A DNA stretch of 64,000 nucleotides from Streptomyces sp. PsTaAH-137 (GCF_003259365.1 NZ_QLLY01000007.1:124001-188000), one strand, 5' to 3'; counted from the stretch's first letter, positions 26,081 to 34,573 are shown. Numbers and translations are program-made. The notes: generated by a model from the sequence alone, not told the origin.

Positions 26081-27456
26081 CCACCCTGACCGAAGCGGCC
26101 GGACACACCGGGACCGTACCCACCGACACCCCGCGCCCATATCAGAGTTACGTCTACGCCTACCCGCACAAAACCGCGTACCGGCCGCTGCCCGAGCGTC
26201 CCGCGCTGCGCGACCTGTGGCGCGACGAACCCAAGAGCGCGCTCTCCCTCTACCTCCACATACCGTTCTGCGAGGTCCGCTGCGGCTTCTGCAATCTGTT
26301 CACGCGCGTCGGCGCCCCGGACGAGCTGACGGGCCGCTATCTGGACGCCTTGGAGCGGCAGGCCGTGGCGGTGCGCGAGGCGCTCGGCGACGATCCGGAC
26401 GTCCGGTTCGCGAACGCGGCGTTCGGCGGCGGCACCCCCACCTTCCTCGACGCGGACGAGCTGACGCGCCTGTGCGACATCGCGGAGCTTCGGATGGGCG
26501 CGGACCTGCGGGCGGTGCCGCTGTCCGTGGAGACCTCCCCCGCGACGGCCACGGCGGACCGGCTAGCGGTCCTCGCCGAGCGCGGCACGACCCGGCTCAG
26601 CATCGGCGTGCAGAGCTTCGTCGACGCGGAGGCCCGCGCCGCGGTCCGTCCACAGCGCCGCGCGGACGTGGAGGAGGCGCTCGCACGCATCCGGGACACG
26701 GACATCCCCATACTGAACATCGACCTGATCTACGGCATCGACGGCCAGACCCCGGCGAGCTGGCGCACCTCCCTCGACGCGGCGCTCGCCTGGCGCCCCG
26801 AGGAGCTGTACCTCTACCCGCTCTACGTCCGCCCGCTGACCGGTCTGGGCCGCGGCGCCGCCCCGCTCACCGACCGGGCCTGGGACGAGCAGCGGCTGCG
26901 CCTGTATCGCCAGGGCCGCGACCATCTCCTGGAGCACGGCTACGAGCAGGTGTCGATGCGCATGTTCCGGCGCGCGGACGCCCCCGCGCAGGGCCCGGAC
27001 GACTACGCCTGCCAGACCGACGGCATGATCGGCCTGGGCTGCGGCGCCCGCTCGTACACCTCGTCGCTGCACTATTCCTTCGAGTACGCGGTCGACATGC
27101 GGGAGATCCGCGCGATCATCGACGGCTACGCGGCCACCCTGTCCGAGGAGTTCGCGCGGGCGCGGCACGGGCGCCGTGTCGACGGGCGAGAAGCCAGCCG
27201 CCGCCATCTGCTGCAGTCGCTGTTGCAGGCCGAGGGCATGCCGCTGGACGACTACCGGATGCGGTTCGGCGCCGGCCCGTTCGACGACTTTCCGGCCGAG
27301 CTCGCCGCGTTCGCCGCACGCGGCTGGCTGGAGCCGTGGGACGACGGGACGCGGCTGCGGCTGACACCCGAGGGGCTTGCGTACTCGGACGCGCTCGGGC
27401 CGGAGCTGTTCTCCCCCGAGGTGCGCGCCGCGATGGCCGCGTACGAACCGAGGTGA
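26077..27456 (+). CDS. STM4012-family radical SAM protein (HemN/HemW-like)
   Basis: The protein has 459 residues. The [4Fe-4S] cluster motif CxxxCxxC is C65, C69, C72 in HIPFCEVRCGFCNLF. The GGGTP motif follows (FGGGTPTFL), then the HemW-like SIGVQSF and NIDLIYGIDGQTPASW blocks. The C-terminal winged-helix-like region is as in coproporphyrinogen-dehydrogenase relatives. Despite the similarity to HemW it belongs to the STM401x cluster subgroup and is probably not a heme enzyme. It starts inside the STM4013 stop (ATGA). Confidence 0.9.
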   Translation: MTTLTEAAGHTGTVPTDTPRPYQSYVYAYPHKTAYRPLPERPALRDLWRDEPKSALSLYLHIPFCEVRCGFCNLFTRVGAPDELTGRYLDALERQAVAVREALGDDPDVRFANAAFGGGTPTFLDADELTRLCDIAELRMGADLRAVPLSVETSPATATADRLAVLAERGTTRLSIGVQSFVDAEARAAVRPQRRADVEEALARIRDTDIPILNIDLIYGIDGQTPASWRTSLDAALAWRPEELYLYPLYVRPLTGLGRGAAPLTDRAWDEQRLRLYRQGRDHLLEHGYEQVSMRMFRRADAPAQGPDDYACQTDGMIGLGCGARSYTSSLHYSFEYAVDMREIRAIIDGYAATLSEEFARARHGRRVDGREASRRHLLQSLLQAEGMPLDDYRMRFGAGPFDDFPAELAAFAARGWLEPWDDGTRLRLTPEGLAYSDALGPELFSPEVRAAMAAYEPR

Positions 27457-27464
27457 GCGGGCCG

Positions 27465-28325
27465 ATGGATCTGACGATGCTGTACCGGGGGCCGCTGTCC
27501 TCGTGCGACTACGACTGCCCGTACTGCCCGTTCGCCAAGCGCCGCGACTCCACCGCGCAGTTGCGGGCGGACCGCGCGGCGCTGGAGCGGTTCACCGGCT
27601 GGGCCGCCGGACAGCGCGAGGACCGGCTGTCCGTCCTGTTCACGCCGTGGGGCGAAGGGCTCGTACGGTCCTGGTACCGCAGGGCGATGGTCGAGCTCTC
27701 GCACCACGAGCACGTCGCACGCGTCGCCATCCAGACCAATCTGAGCTGCCGCACGGAGTGGCTCGCCGACGCCGACCTCGACACGCTCGCCCTGTGGTGC
27801 ACGTTCCACCCGGGGCAGACGCCCTACGAGCGGTTCCTCGGCAAGACGCGGGAGCTGGCGCGCCGGGGTGTGCGGTTCAGCGTCGGCGTGGTCGGCTTCC
27901 CGGAGCATCTGGAACAGGCCCGCACACTGCGCAAGGCGCTGCCGCCCGAGGTGTACCTGTGGGTGAACGCGGCGGAGGGCCGCACGTACACGGACGAGGA
28001 GGCCGCCGCCTGGACGGCCGTCGACCCCCTCTTCCCGTACAGCAGGCACCCGCACCGCTCGGCCGGGCTGCCCTGCCGCACCGGTTCCTCGGTCGTCTCG
28101 GTGGACGGCGACGGGACGGTGCGCCGCTGTCACTTCGTCCGCGCCGAGCTGGGCAACCTGTACGACGGTTCCTGGCGTGCGGCGCTCGCGCCGCGGGCGT
28201 GCCCGCTGGCGGTCTGCGACTGTCACATCGGCTACGTCCATCTGGAGACGCTGCCGCTGTACGACGTCTTCGCGGGCGGGGTCCTGGAGCGGATCCCGGC
28301 GACGCCGGTCCGAACGGCCAACTGA
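27465..28325 (+). CDS. STM4011-family radical SAM protein with SPASM/twitch-like cysteines
   Basis: The protein has 286 residues. The cluster motif is C14, C18, C21 in LSSCDYDCPYCPF close to the N terminus. The C-terminal quarter carries PCRTGSS, twelve residues and then GTVRRC, followed by CPLAVCDC. That is a C-x12-13-G-x4-C pattern like auxiliary-cluster (twitch/SPASM) domains of peptide-modifying radical SAM enzymes. GAGGTGAG seven bases upstream favours the ATG at 27465 over the overlapping GTG at 27453. It is the last gene of the cluster; I see no obvious terminator before the convergent gene at 28343. Confidence 0.88.
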   Translation: MDLTMLYRGPLSSCDYDCPYCPFAKRRDSTAQLRADRAALERFTGWAAGQREDRLSVLFTPWGEGLVRSWYRRAMVELSHHEHVARVAIQTNLSCRTEWLADADLDTLALWCTFHPGQTPYERFLGKTRELARRGVRFSVGVVGFPEHLEQARTLRKALPPEVYLWVNAAEGRTYTDEEAAAWTAVDPLFPYSRHPHRSAGLPCRTGSSVVSVDGDGTVRRCHFVRAELGNLYDGSWRAALAPRACPLAVCDCHIGYVHLETLPLYDVFAGGVLERIPATPVRTAN

Positions 28326-28342
28326 ACCCGCGTCGAGCAGAA

Positions 28343-29200
28343 TCAGTGAGGGGACAGTCCATCGGCGGCGGTCGCAAGGGACGCGGTCCGCGCCTGGACC
28401 TTCCGGTTCTGCATGCCGGTCAGCGCCCGCACGAAGGCGACGGCGGTACCGGCCGCCACGATGTCGAGGGCGTCGGCGAAGATCACCAGTCCGGTGGCCG
28501 ACGTGATCTCGTCCAGCGTCTCGGCGCTGTCGTACAGGTTGCCCGCGATCCGCCCGATCAACAGGTCGCCCAGCCACAGGAACCACCACAGGTCCACCAT
28601 CCAGGCCCGCCCGCGCCCGAGTTCGAGTTCGGCGCTGCTGGCGTGCCAGGTGTCGAGCGCGATGCGGCGCGGGAACCACAGGCTGACGACCGGCACGAAG
28701 AAGCCGAAGATCGCCCAGGCCCGCGCCTTGCTCTGCCCGGACGGCACGAACACGTGAGCGTTGTCCCGCACTCGCAGGAACCAGGCGATGAAACCGGCCG
28801 CCGATGCGGCCAGGGTCAGCAGTTGGATGCGGCCCGACCAGACGTACAGCTCGTCGACGCGCCGGGCGTCGGCGTCATCGAGCCGGGACCAGTCGCCGCC
28901 CGCCGCGTCGGCGAGGATCCGGTATTCGCCGACGCCCGCGAGTATGGCCGCGAGATCGGCCGCGGCGACCAGGCACAGCAGGGCCACGGCCAGCGTGGCG
29001 AGCCCGTTGGGCGAGCGCAGCAGCGCCCAGCGGGCCTCCGGGTCGTACGGAGTGGACGGTGCCCGCGGTGGCAGCGGCGCGTCCGCGACCAGGTCGGGCC
29101 CCGGTGCGGGGGTCAGCTCCGCGACCACGGCGGCCGCGCACCGGGAGCACAGTCCGTCCTCGACCAGAGCCTGATTCTTCCCGCATTTCTTGCACAGCAC
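28343..29200 (-). CDS. DUF4328 membrane protein with N-terminal zinc ribbon
   Basis: The protein has 285 residues. The N terminus MLCKKCGKNQALVEDGLCSRC contains two CxxC pairs (C3/C6, C18/C21), a small zinc ribbon. About six transmembrane segments follow, with WAIFGFFVPVVSLWFPRRI and WWFLWLGDLLIGRIA blocks characteristic of DUF4328 proteins of actinomycetes. Function unknown. The start is GTG with GGGGAGGG upstream. It converges on the STM401x cluster with only 17 bases between stops. Confidence 0.82.
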   Translation of the reverse strand: MLCKKCGKNQALVEDGLCSRCAAAVVAELTPAPGPDLVADAPLPPRAPSTPYDPEARWALLRSPNGLATLAVALLCLVAAADLAAILAGVGEYRILADAAGGDWSRLDDADARRVDELYVWSGRIQLLTLAASAAGFIAWFLRVRDNAHVFVPSGQSKARAWAIFGFFVPVVSLWFPRRIALDTWHASSAELELGRGRAWMVDLWWFLWLGDLLIGRIAGNLYDSAETLDEITSATGLVIFADALDIVAAGTAVAFVRALTGMQNRKVQARTASLATAADGLSPH

Positions 29201-29360
29201 GGCCGCGCACCCTCCCCAGGGACTGCCGCGTTTCCTCCGGCCCCCCGGCCGCGCGACCTGCGAACTTTACCCCAGGGTCGGCCGCTCGGCCGGGGGCGAA
29301 CTCGTGGGATCACGGGCGGGACAGGATGTGGTGGGCGCGCGGCGCCGGATGCGTAGGCGC

Positions 29361-29398
29361 GGAGCGCTCGCCGGCCCCCAGGGGTCGGCGAGCGCTCC
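29361..29398 (-). terminator. Terminator of the azt operon
   Basis: GGAGCGCTCGCCG (29361-29373) pairs exactly with CGGCGAGCGCTCC (29386-29398), with a GC-rich inner extension. It lies 19 bases downstream of the leftward aztD stop codon. Confidence 0.85.
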
Positions 29399-29417
29399 GG
29401 TGGCGTGCGGGACCGGG

Positions 29418-30617
29418 TCAGTGGCCGGACACCGTGCCGGACAGTTCGTTGGTGCCCTTCGGCAGGGTCACGGACGTCAGCTTCTTGCTCGAGTCCAGGT
29501 CGACGGCGTGCAGTTGGCGCTTGCCCGGTTCGGAGACGTACGCCGTGTGGTCACGGACGAACAGGGTGGGCCTGGGCTGCTGCCAGTCCAGGGGCTCCGT
29601 CCAGTCGCCGACCGTCTCGATCTTCTTCTCCACCGTGCCGGTTTCCGGGTCGATGACGTGGAGGACGCCGTTGGTGCCGAGGACGAGTGCTTCGCCCTGC
29701 GGGCCGCGGGCGAGCGAGCGGAAGGAGTAGCTGGTGCCGAGGTCGACCAGCTTCATCTTCGTGGTGCGGGTGTCGATCAGCGATATGCGGGTGGGGCGTT
29801 CCAGTTCCGCGTCGGGGTCGGTCTTGTAGTCCCCCAGGAGGACCGGGGAGGCGTCGCTGCCCGCCTGATTGCCGGTGCGGGCGTAGTCGTCGGGTGCGTC
29901 GACCTTGGTGAACTCGCCGGCCTTGTAGAGCAGTACGCCGTCCTCGCAGCCGAACCCGACCACCTCGCCCTTCGCGGCGGCCTCTCCGTGCACGCCCGGG
30001 CAGTTCTCGGCGCGCGCGATCTCATTGTTGTCCTTGTCCAGGACCAGGGCGCCGGTGCGCTTCCCCTCGGTGCCGAGGGTGGTGACGAGTTCGCCGTCGG
30101 CCAGTTCGATGGCGACGCCGTGGTGGGGCTCGGCGGACGTGTAGGTGCGGGTCCGCGGCTTGCCTGCGTCGCCGAGTGCGGTGGGGTCGAAGGCGTTCAC
30201 CTGGCCCGTGCCGTCGGTGAACAGGACCGTCCTGCCGGCGTGCCGCACGACGTGACCTGGCTTGGAACCCTTGAACTCGGTGTCCGTGAAGGTCTGCCGG
30301 GTGGCGTCGAAGAGGCGGAAGCCGCTGTCGGTGGAGATGACGACGTGGTCGTCGTCGCCTGCGGGACTGACCCGGTTGAAGCCGGGCAGCTCGATCGTCT
30401 TCGCCAGCTTCAGCGTGTCGCCGTCGAGGACGTACAGTCCCCCGTCGTACGAGGCGACCAGCGGGTTGTCGACCGGGGCGGCAGCGCTGCGCTTGGTCTG
30501 CTTGGATTCGGCGTCGGACGAGGCGTCGTCGGTGCTGCCGCAGGCGGTCAGCGCCATCGATGCCGCCAGTGCGAGGGCCGTTCCCGTGAGCGTTCTGGCG
30601 CGCGTCGGGTTGTTCAT
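29418..30617 (-). CDS. aztD: Zinc metallochaperone AztD (secreted lipoprotein, beta-propeller)
   Basis: This 399-residue lipoprotein has the lipobox LTAC with Cys26. The rest is a WD40/PQQ-like propeller of about seven repeats (YDGGLYVLDGDTLK, GFRLFDATRQ, GQVNAFDP, VLHVIDPETG). A conserved Cys pair lies in ENCPGVHGEAA and GFGCEDGVLL. AztD chaperones bind zinc in the exported compartment and hand it to the AztC binding protein. GAGGAAACACACGCG precedes the ATG. It is the last gene of the azt locus, 93 bases after aztC. Confidence 0.85.
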   Translation of the reverse strand: MNNPTRARTLTGTALALAASMALTACGSTDDASSDAESKQTKRSAAAPVDNPLVASYDGGLYVLDGDTLKLAKTIELPGFNRVSPAGDDDHVVISTDSGFRLFDATRQTFTDTEFKGSKPGHVVRHAGRTVLFTDGTGQVNAFDPTALGDAGKPRTRTYTSAEPHHGVAIELADGELVTTLGTEGKRTGALVLDKDNNEIARAENCPGVHGEAAAKGEVVGFGCEDGVLLYKAGEFTKVDAPDDYARTGNQAGSDASPVLLGDYKTDPDAELERPTRISLIDTRTTKMKLVDLGTSYSFRSLARGPQGEALVLGTNGVLHVIDPETGTVEKKIETVGDWTEPLDWQQPRPTLFVRDHTAYVSEPGKRQLHAVDLDSSKKLTSVTLPKGTNELSGTVSGH

Positions 30618-30710
30618 CGCGTGTGTTTCCTCTCCGGCCCCGTACGGGGCGGTTCTTTATGGGGGGGGGTGGCGCGGCCGGCGCTCGGTGTGGCGGGCCG
30701 CAGAGTTCGT

Positions 30711-31676
30711 TCAGTCGGCGCTGAGGCCCTCGGCCATGGCCGTGGTGTTGGCGCGCATCATGTCCAGGTAGGTGCCGGCGCCCTTGCCCTTCTCGGTCAG
30801 CGACTCGGAGTACAGGGCGACGACGTCCACGTCGCCGCCCATCTCCTGGCGCAGGACCTCGGCGAGCCGGGTGGGCTGGGAGGAGTCGGCGAACACGGTG
30901 CGTACGTGGGCCTTCCGCATGGCCTGGGTGAGGGAGCGCAGGTCGGAGGAGCTCGGTGAGGCGAGGGTCGTGCCGCTGGGTATGACGGCGCCGATGACGC
31001 GGAGACCGAAGCGGTCGGCGAGGTAGCCGAAGACGTGGTGGTTGGTCACCAGGGCGCGCCGGTCCTCGGGGACGGCGGCGAAGGACTTCTCCATCCATGC
31101 GGTGAGGTCGGCGAGTTGTCCGTCGTAGCGTTCGGCGTTGTCCCGGACGGCCTTCTCGTCCACGTCGTCGACATGCTCGACGATCCGGTCGGCGATCAGG
31201 CCGGCTGCTGTGCGCACCCGGTCGGGGTCGGTCCAGAAGTGCGGGTCCGGCGCTCGGGCCGTCTCCTCGTCGGGGCCGCCGTCGGCGTCCGTGTGGAAGG
31301 TGAGCGGGTCGGCCGCGTCGCCGGCCGCGAAGGCGGCCACACCCGAGGTGCGGGCCGCCTCCACGTGGCGCAGGACGTTCTCCTCCAGGCCCAGCCCGTT
31401 GTAGACCACCAGGTCCGCGCTCTCCAGTTCGGCGGCCTGCACCGCCGACAGGCCGAAGGAATGAGGGTCGGCGTTCGGCTTCATCAGGACGCTGACGTCC
31501 GCCTCGTCCCCGGCGATCTGCCGGGTGATGTCACCGAGGATGTTGGTGGTCACCACGATCCGGGGCCGGTCGCCGTCGCCGGTCGCGCAGCCGGTCGCCG
31601 TACCGGCGATGACGAAGAAGCTGACCAGGGTGAGCACCAGGGCGCGCAGCCGCGCCGCTCCCACGCGCACGCTCAT
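30711..31676 (-). CDS. aztC: Zinc ABC transporter substrate-binding lipoprotein AztC
   Basis: This 321-residue cluster A-I binding protein has lipobox TATGC with Cys30. Predicted Zn ligands are H72 in ADPHSFG, H145 in DPHFWTD, H212 or H213 in VTNHHVFGY, and D263 in FADSSQ. The flexible loop before H145 is acidic and has only one His, as in AztC rather than ZnuA proteins with long His-rich loops. That fits dependence on an AztD chaperone. Its ATG overlaps the stop of the upstream AztD-like gene (ATGA), so both are translated together. Confidence 0.9.
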   Translation of the reverse strand: MSVRVGAARLRALVLTLVSFFVIAGTATGCATGDGDRPRIVVTTNILGDITRQIAGDEADVSVLMKPNADPHSFGLSAVQAAELESADLVVYNGLGLEENVLRHVEAARTSGVAAFAAGDAADPLTFHTDADGGPDEETARAPDPHFWTDPDRVRTAAGLIADRIVEHVDDVDEKAVRDNAERYDGQLADLTAWMEKSFAAVPEDRRALVTNHHVFGYLADRFGLRVIGAVIPSGTTLASPSSSDLRSLTQAMRKAHVRTVFADSSQPTRLAEVLRQEMGGDVDVVALYSESLTEKGKGAGTYLDMMRANTTAMAEGLSAD

Positions 31677-32920
31677 CGTCCCGTCTCCACCATCAGGGAC
31701 GGCCGGACGTCCAGGTCGAAGGTGCGGGCGACCCGGAGGTCGTCGTTGTAGTCGATCTCGTACACGCGCTTGCCCGGGGCGTCGTTGAGGTAGGCGCGGC
31801 TGCGGTCGACCTCGATGACCGGTGCCGTGGTTCTGTCGGGAGTGGCGGATGCGTCCTTCACCAGGGGATCCGTGACCGCGGTCTCCTTGCCGCTGCCTAC
31901 GTCGTAGCCGTGGAGGGTTCCGTCGGACTCCAGGACGAGCAACGGCGCACCCTCGCCTGCGGTGTTGGCGGCGATCACAGGTCCGGTCTCGACCCGGGTC
32001 CAGGACCGCTCGGTCACATCGAGGACCCAGACGGCCTTGTCACCGGCGGGGGCGGCGAGGGTGCTGCTGCCCGGACGATGCCGGAACTGCGTGGCCCGCT
32101 CCGCCTGGGGCACGTCGTCGCCGTAGGGGATCTTCTCGGTGATGAAGGTGCCGTCGTCCTCGTGGACGAGCAGGGCGCCGTCGGCGCAGCCGAGGACGAT
32201 CCCCCGACGGGTGAGCGCGTCGCCCTTCGGGTCCTCGCACTCGGAATCCGGAGAGGCCACGCGCCGGCCCGATCGGTCGAGAACGACGACCTTCGCGGGG
32301 CCGTCGCCGTCCTCGGTGAGGGCGATGAGGTGTTCCGCGTACGGCACCACGGGCGCGGCGTAGGTGCCGGGAAGCCGGGCGGGTGTGCCGGTCGTGCCCT
32401 TCTCCAGGTCGGCGCGGGCATGCACGCGCGCCTTTCCGTCCGCGCCCGTCACCACGGTCGCGCCGGCGTCGCTGCGGACGCTGGTGCCGGTGCCGCCGCG
32501 GAGTTCGCCCACTTCCTGGATCTTCGCCCGGTAGTAGTGCACATGGTCTCCGTGGTCGACCATCCACGCGCCGCTGTCGAGGACGTGCGTGACGCCGGTG
32601 CCGTGGAAGTAGCCGAAGCGGCCGTCCGTGGTGAGGGCGGTGATCCCCGCTGTGCGTGCCGTCTCGTGGACCTTCCCGCTGATCAGGTCCAGGAGTCGGG
32701 TCTCTCCGGTGGCGCTGTCCCCCAGCAGCAGCCGGGACTGTTGCTCGGCCGCCTCAGTGGCGCCTTCGACGTAGCCATGGGGAGTTGCAGAGGGGGAAGC
32801 CGTTTCCGATGCGGATGTGGGGTCGCCGTTCCGGCTGGTCTGGTCGGCGCACCCCGCGGTCAGCAGGACCGCGCAAAGGACGGGCGGCGCCAGGGATATG
32901 ACGCTTCTTCGGACGAACAA
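31673..32920 (-). CDS. Second AztD-like zinc chaperone lipoprotein
   Basis: The lipoprotein has about 415 residues with lipobox LTAGC (Cys24 from the TTG start). It has the same propeller-type repeats and Cys pair (DSECEDPKGDALTRRGIVLGCADGALL) as the AztD gene at 29418, but only about a quarter of residues appear shared. A histidine cluster, WMVDHGDHVHYY, is a likely zinc site. TTG at 32920 follows GAGGCGG after five bases; the alternative ATG at 32962 would overlap aztB by 32 bases. Its position between aztB and aztC makes a role in zinc delivery very likely. Confidence 0.75.
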   Translation of the reverse strand: MFVRRSVISLAPPVLCAVLLTAGCADQTSRNGDPTSASETASPSATPHGYVEGATEAAEQQSRLLLGDSATGETRLLDLISGKVHETARTAGITALTTDGRFGYFHGTGVTHVLDSGAWMVDHGDHVHYYRAKIQEVGELRGGTGTSVRSDAGATVVTGADGKARVHARADLEKGTTGTPARLPGTYAAPVVPYAEHLIALTEDGDGPAKVVVLDRSGRRVASPDSECEDPKGDALTRRGIVLGCADGALLVHEDDGTFITEKIPYGDDVPQAERATQFRHRPGSSTLAAPAGDKAVWVLDVTERSWTRVETGPVIAANTAGEGAPLLVLESDGTLHGYDVGSGKETAVTDPLVKDASATPDRTTAPVIEVDRSRAYLNDAPGKRVYEIDYNDDLRVARTFDLDVRPSLMVETGR

Positions 32921-32930
32921 GGAGACCGCC

Positions 32931-33815
32931 TCAGGTTTCGTTCGGTCGGGTCGTGGGGGCATGGGCGGGGACGGCGGCGGGTCGGAGGGGGTCCGTGCGG
33001 CGTCGGTGCCGTGCCCCGGACGCCAGATGGGACAGGAAGAAGAAGCTGACGGCGCAGGCCGACACGGTCGCGCCGGCCGCGGTCCTGAGATGCCAGGAGA
33101 GCAACAGGCCGCCGAAGGTGGCGGTCGCGCCGACAACGGCGGCGAGCACCATGACTCCGCGCACACTGCGGGCCCAGGGCAAGGCCGCCGCGGGCGGGGC
33201 GATGAGCAGGCCGAGGACGAGCAGTGTTCCCACGATGTGGAAAGAGGCCACGATCGCCAGGGCCAGCAGACCGAGCAGCACGGCGTGCGCGAGCCGTGGA
33301 CGCAGACCGAGCGTCTTGGCCTTGCGGTCGTCGAACGCCAGCGCCAGGAAGGCGCGGTGACCGAACACCGAGAGGACCAGCGCCAGGAGCAGCGCCGCCC
33401 CGAGCAGGTACAGGTCGCTCTCGCGCACCGCGAGGACGTCGCCGAAGAGGAACCCGGTGAGGTCCACGGCGAAGGACTGCGAGCGCGACACGATGATGAC
33501 GCCGATCGACAGCATTCCGACGAAGAGCAGGCCGATTCCGGTGTCTTGGGACAGCCATGGAGTGCGGCCGAGCGCGGTGACGCCTGCCGTCATGACGGCC
33601 GCGCTCACCACCGCCCCCACCAGCAGGTTGCCCCCGAGCAGCGCGGCGACCGCGACGCCCGGCAGCAGGCCGTGGGACATGGCGTCACCGAGGAAGGCCA
33701 TCCCCCTCAGCACCACCCACGTCCCCGCGAGGGCGCAGATCGCCGACACCAGAATCCCGGCCCACAGGGCACGCTGCACAAAGGCCACCTCGAAAGGGGC
33801 CGTCAACCACTCCAT
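32931..33815 (-). CDS. aztB: Zinc ABC transporter permease AztB
   Basis: This 294-residue inner-membrane permease of the ZnuB/TroCD family has about eight hydrophobic helices. Family text includes RALWAGILVSAICALAGTWVVLRGMAFLGDAMSHGLLPGVAVA near the N terminus, DVLAVRESDLY in the middle, and a C-terminal GATATFGGLLLSWH. It pairs with AztA on the inside and receives zinc from AztC. The ATG at 33815 has no ribosome binding site. A TAGTGT -10 sits seven bases upstream of the A of ATG, so the mRNA is probably leaderless. Confidence 0.92.
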   Translation of the reverse strand: MEWLTAPFEVAFVQRALWAGILVSAICALAGTWVVLRGMAFLGDAMSHGLLPGVAVAALLGGNLLVGAVVSAAVMTAGVTALGRTPWLSQDTGIGLLFVGMLSIGVIIVSRSQSFAVDLTGFLFGDVLAVRESDLYLLGAALLLALVLSVFGHRAFLALAFDDRKAKTLGLRPRLAHAVLLGLLALAIVASFHIVGTLLVLGLLIAPPAAALPWARSVRGVMVLAAVVGATATFGGLLLSWHLRTAAGATVSACAVSFFFLSHLASGARHRRRTDPLRPAAVPAHAPTTRPNET

Positions 33816-33821
33816 GCGCTG

Positions 33822-33845
33822 ACACTACAATGACAATCATGTTCA
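33822..33845. promoter_or_regulatory. Overlapping divergent azt promoters with Zur-like box
   Basis: Only 23 bases (33816-33838) separate the leftward aztB ATG from the rightward ATG at 33839. TACAAT (33826-33831) is a -10 placed seven bases before 33839. On the other strand TAGTGT (33827-33822) is a -10 placed six bases before the aztB ATG, with TTGTTG 16 bases further up. TGACAATCATGTTCA (33831-33845) differs at two positions from the Zur-type sequence TGAAAATCATTTTCA. One bound repressor could silence both directions. Confidence 0.6.
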
Positions 33846-34573
33846 ACAAACCCCGCTCGGGTCTCCGCGACGCCGGGACCGACGGACAGCGCATACGCAT
33901 CACCGACCTGAACGCGGGCTATCCGGGCCGCCCCGTCCTCCATCAACTGACCTTCGACATAACGGCGTTGACGATGTCGGCGCTCGTCGGGCCGAACGGC
34001 AGCGGGAAGTCCACGGTGCTGGGCGTCCTCGCCCGCGTGATCGACCCCACATCCGGGCAGCTCCACTACGCCGCGGGCCGCCCGCCCGCCTTCGTCCCCC
34101 AGCGCGGCGCCGTCGGTGACGCCCTTCCCCTCACCGCGCGGCAGACGGTGGAGATGGGCCGCTGGGGCCAACGCGGGCTGCTGCGGCGGCTCAATCGCCA
34201 TGACCGGGCCTTGGTCGACTCCGCGATGCAGCGGCTCGACATCACCGACCTCGCCACCCGCCAACTCGGCGAACTGTCCGGCGGGCAACGTCAGCGCGTC
34301 CTGATCGCCCAGGGTCTCGCCCAGAACTCCGACCTACTGCTCCTGGACGAGCCGACCACCGGGCTCGACCCCGAGGCCCGGGAGCGCATCACGGTCCTAC
34401 TGAGGGACCTGGTCTCCGACGGCACGACCGTCATCCAGGCGACTCACGACCTCCAGGCCGCCCGCTCCGCCGACTCCTGCCTGCTCCTCAGCCAGGGCAG
34501 GCTCGTCGCGCAGGGCCCGCCCGACCAAGTCCTCACTCCCACAGCCCTGTCCAGAATCTGGCAGCCCGCGTGA
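33839..34573 (+). CDS. aztA: Zinc ABC transporter ATP-binding protein AztA
   Basis: This cytoplasmic ATPase drives the AztB channel. Walker A is GPNGSGKST, the signature is LSGGQRQRV, Walker B is LLLLDEPTTGLD, and the H-loop is in TATHD-like QATHDLQ. The protein has 244 residues from ATG 33839, or 247 from ATG 33830; neither has a ribosome binding site, but the -10 TACAAT fits leaderless transcription from 33839. It is divergent from aztB-aztD2-aztC-aztD, which is the usual arrangement of aztABCD split over two transcripts. Confidence 0.9.
   Translation: MFNKPRSGLRDAGTDGQRIRITDLNAGYPGRPVLHQLTFDITALTMSALVGPNGSGKSTVLGVLARVIDPTSGQLHYAAGRPPAFVPQRGAVGDALPLTARQTVEMGRWGQRGLLRRLNRHDRALVDSAMQRLDITDLATRQLGELSGGQRQRVLIAQGLAQNSDLLLLDEPTTGLDPEARERITVLLRDLVSDGTTVIQATHDLQAARSADSCLLLSQGRLVAQGPPDQVLTPTALSRIWQPA

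Noticed and set aside
26077..27456. Calling the STM4012-type gene hemW/hemN
   Set aside because: The CxxxCxxC and GGGTP motifs fit the HemN superfamily, but the gene is embedded in the STM401x cluster and no heme genes are nearby.
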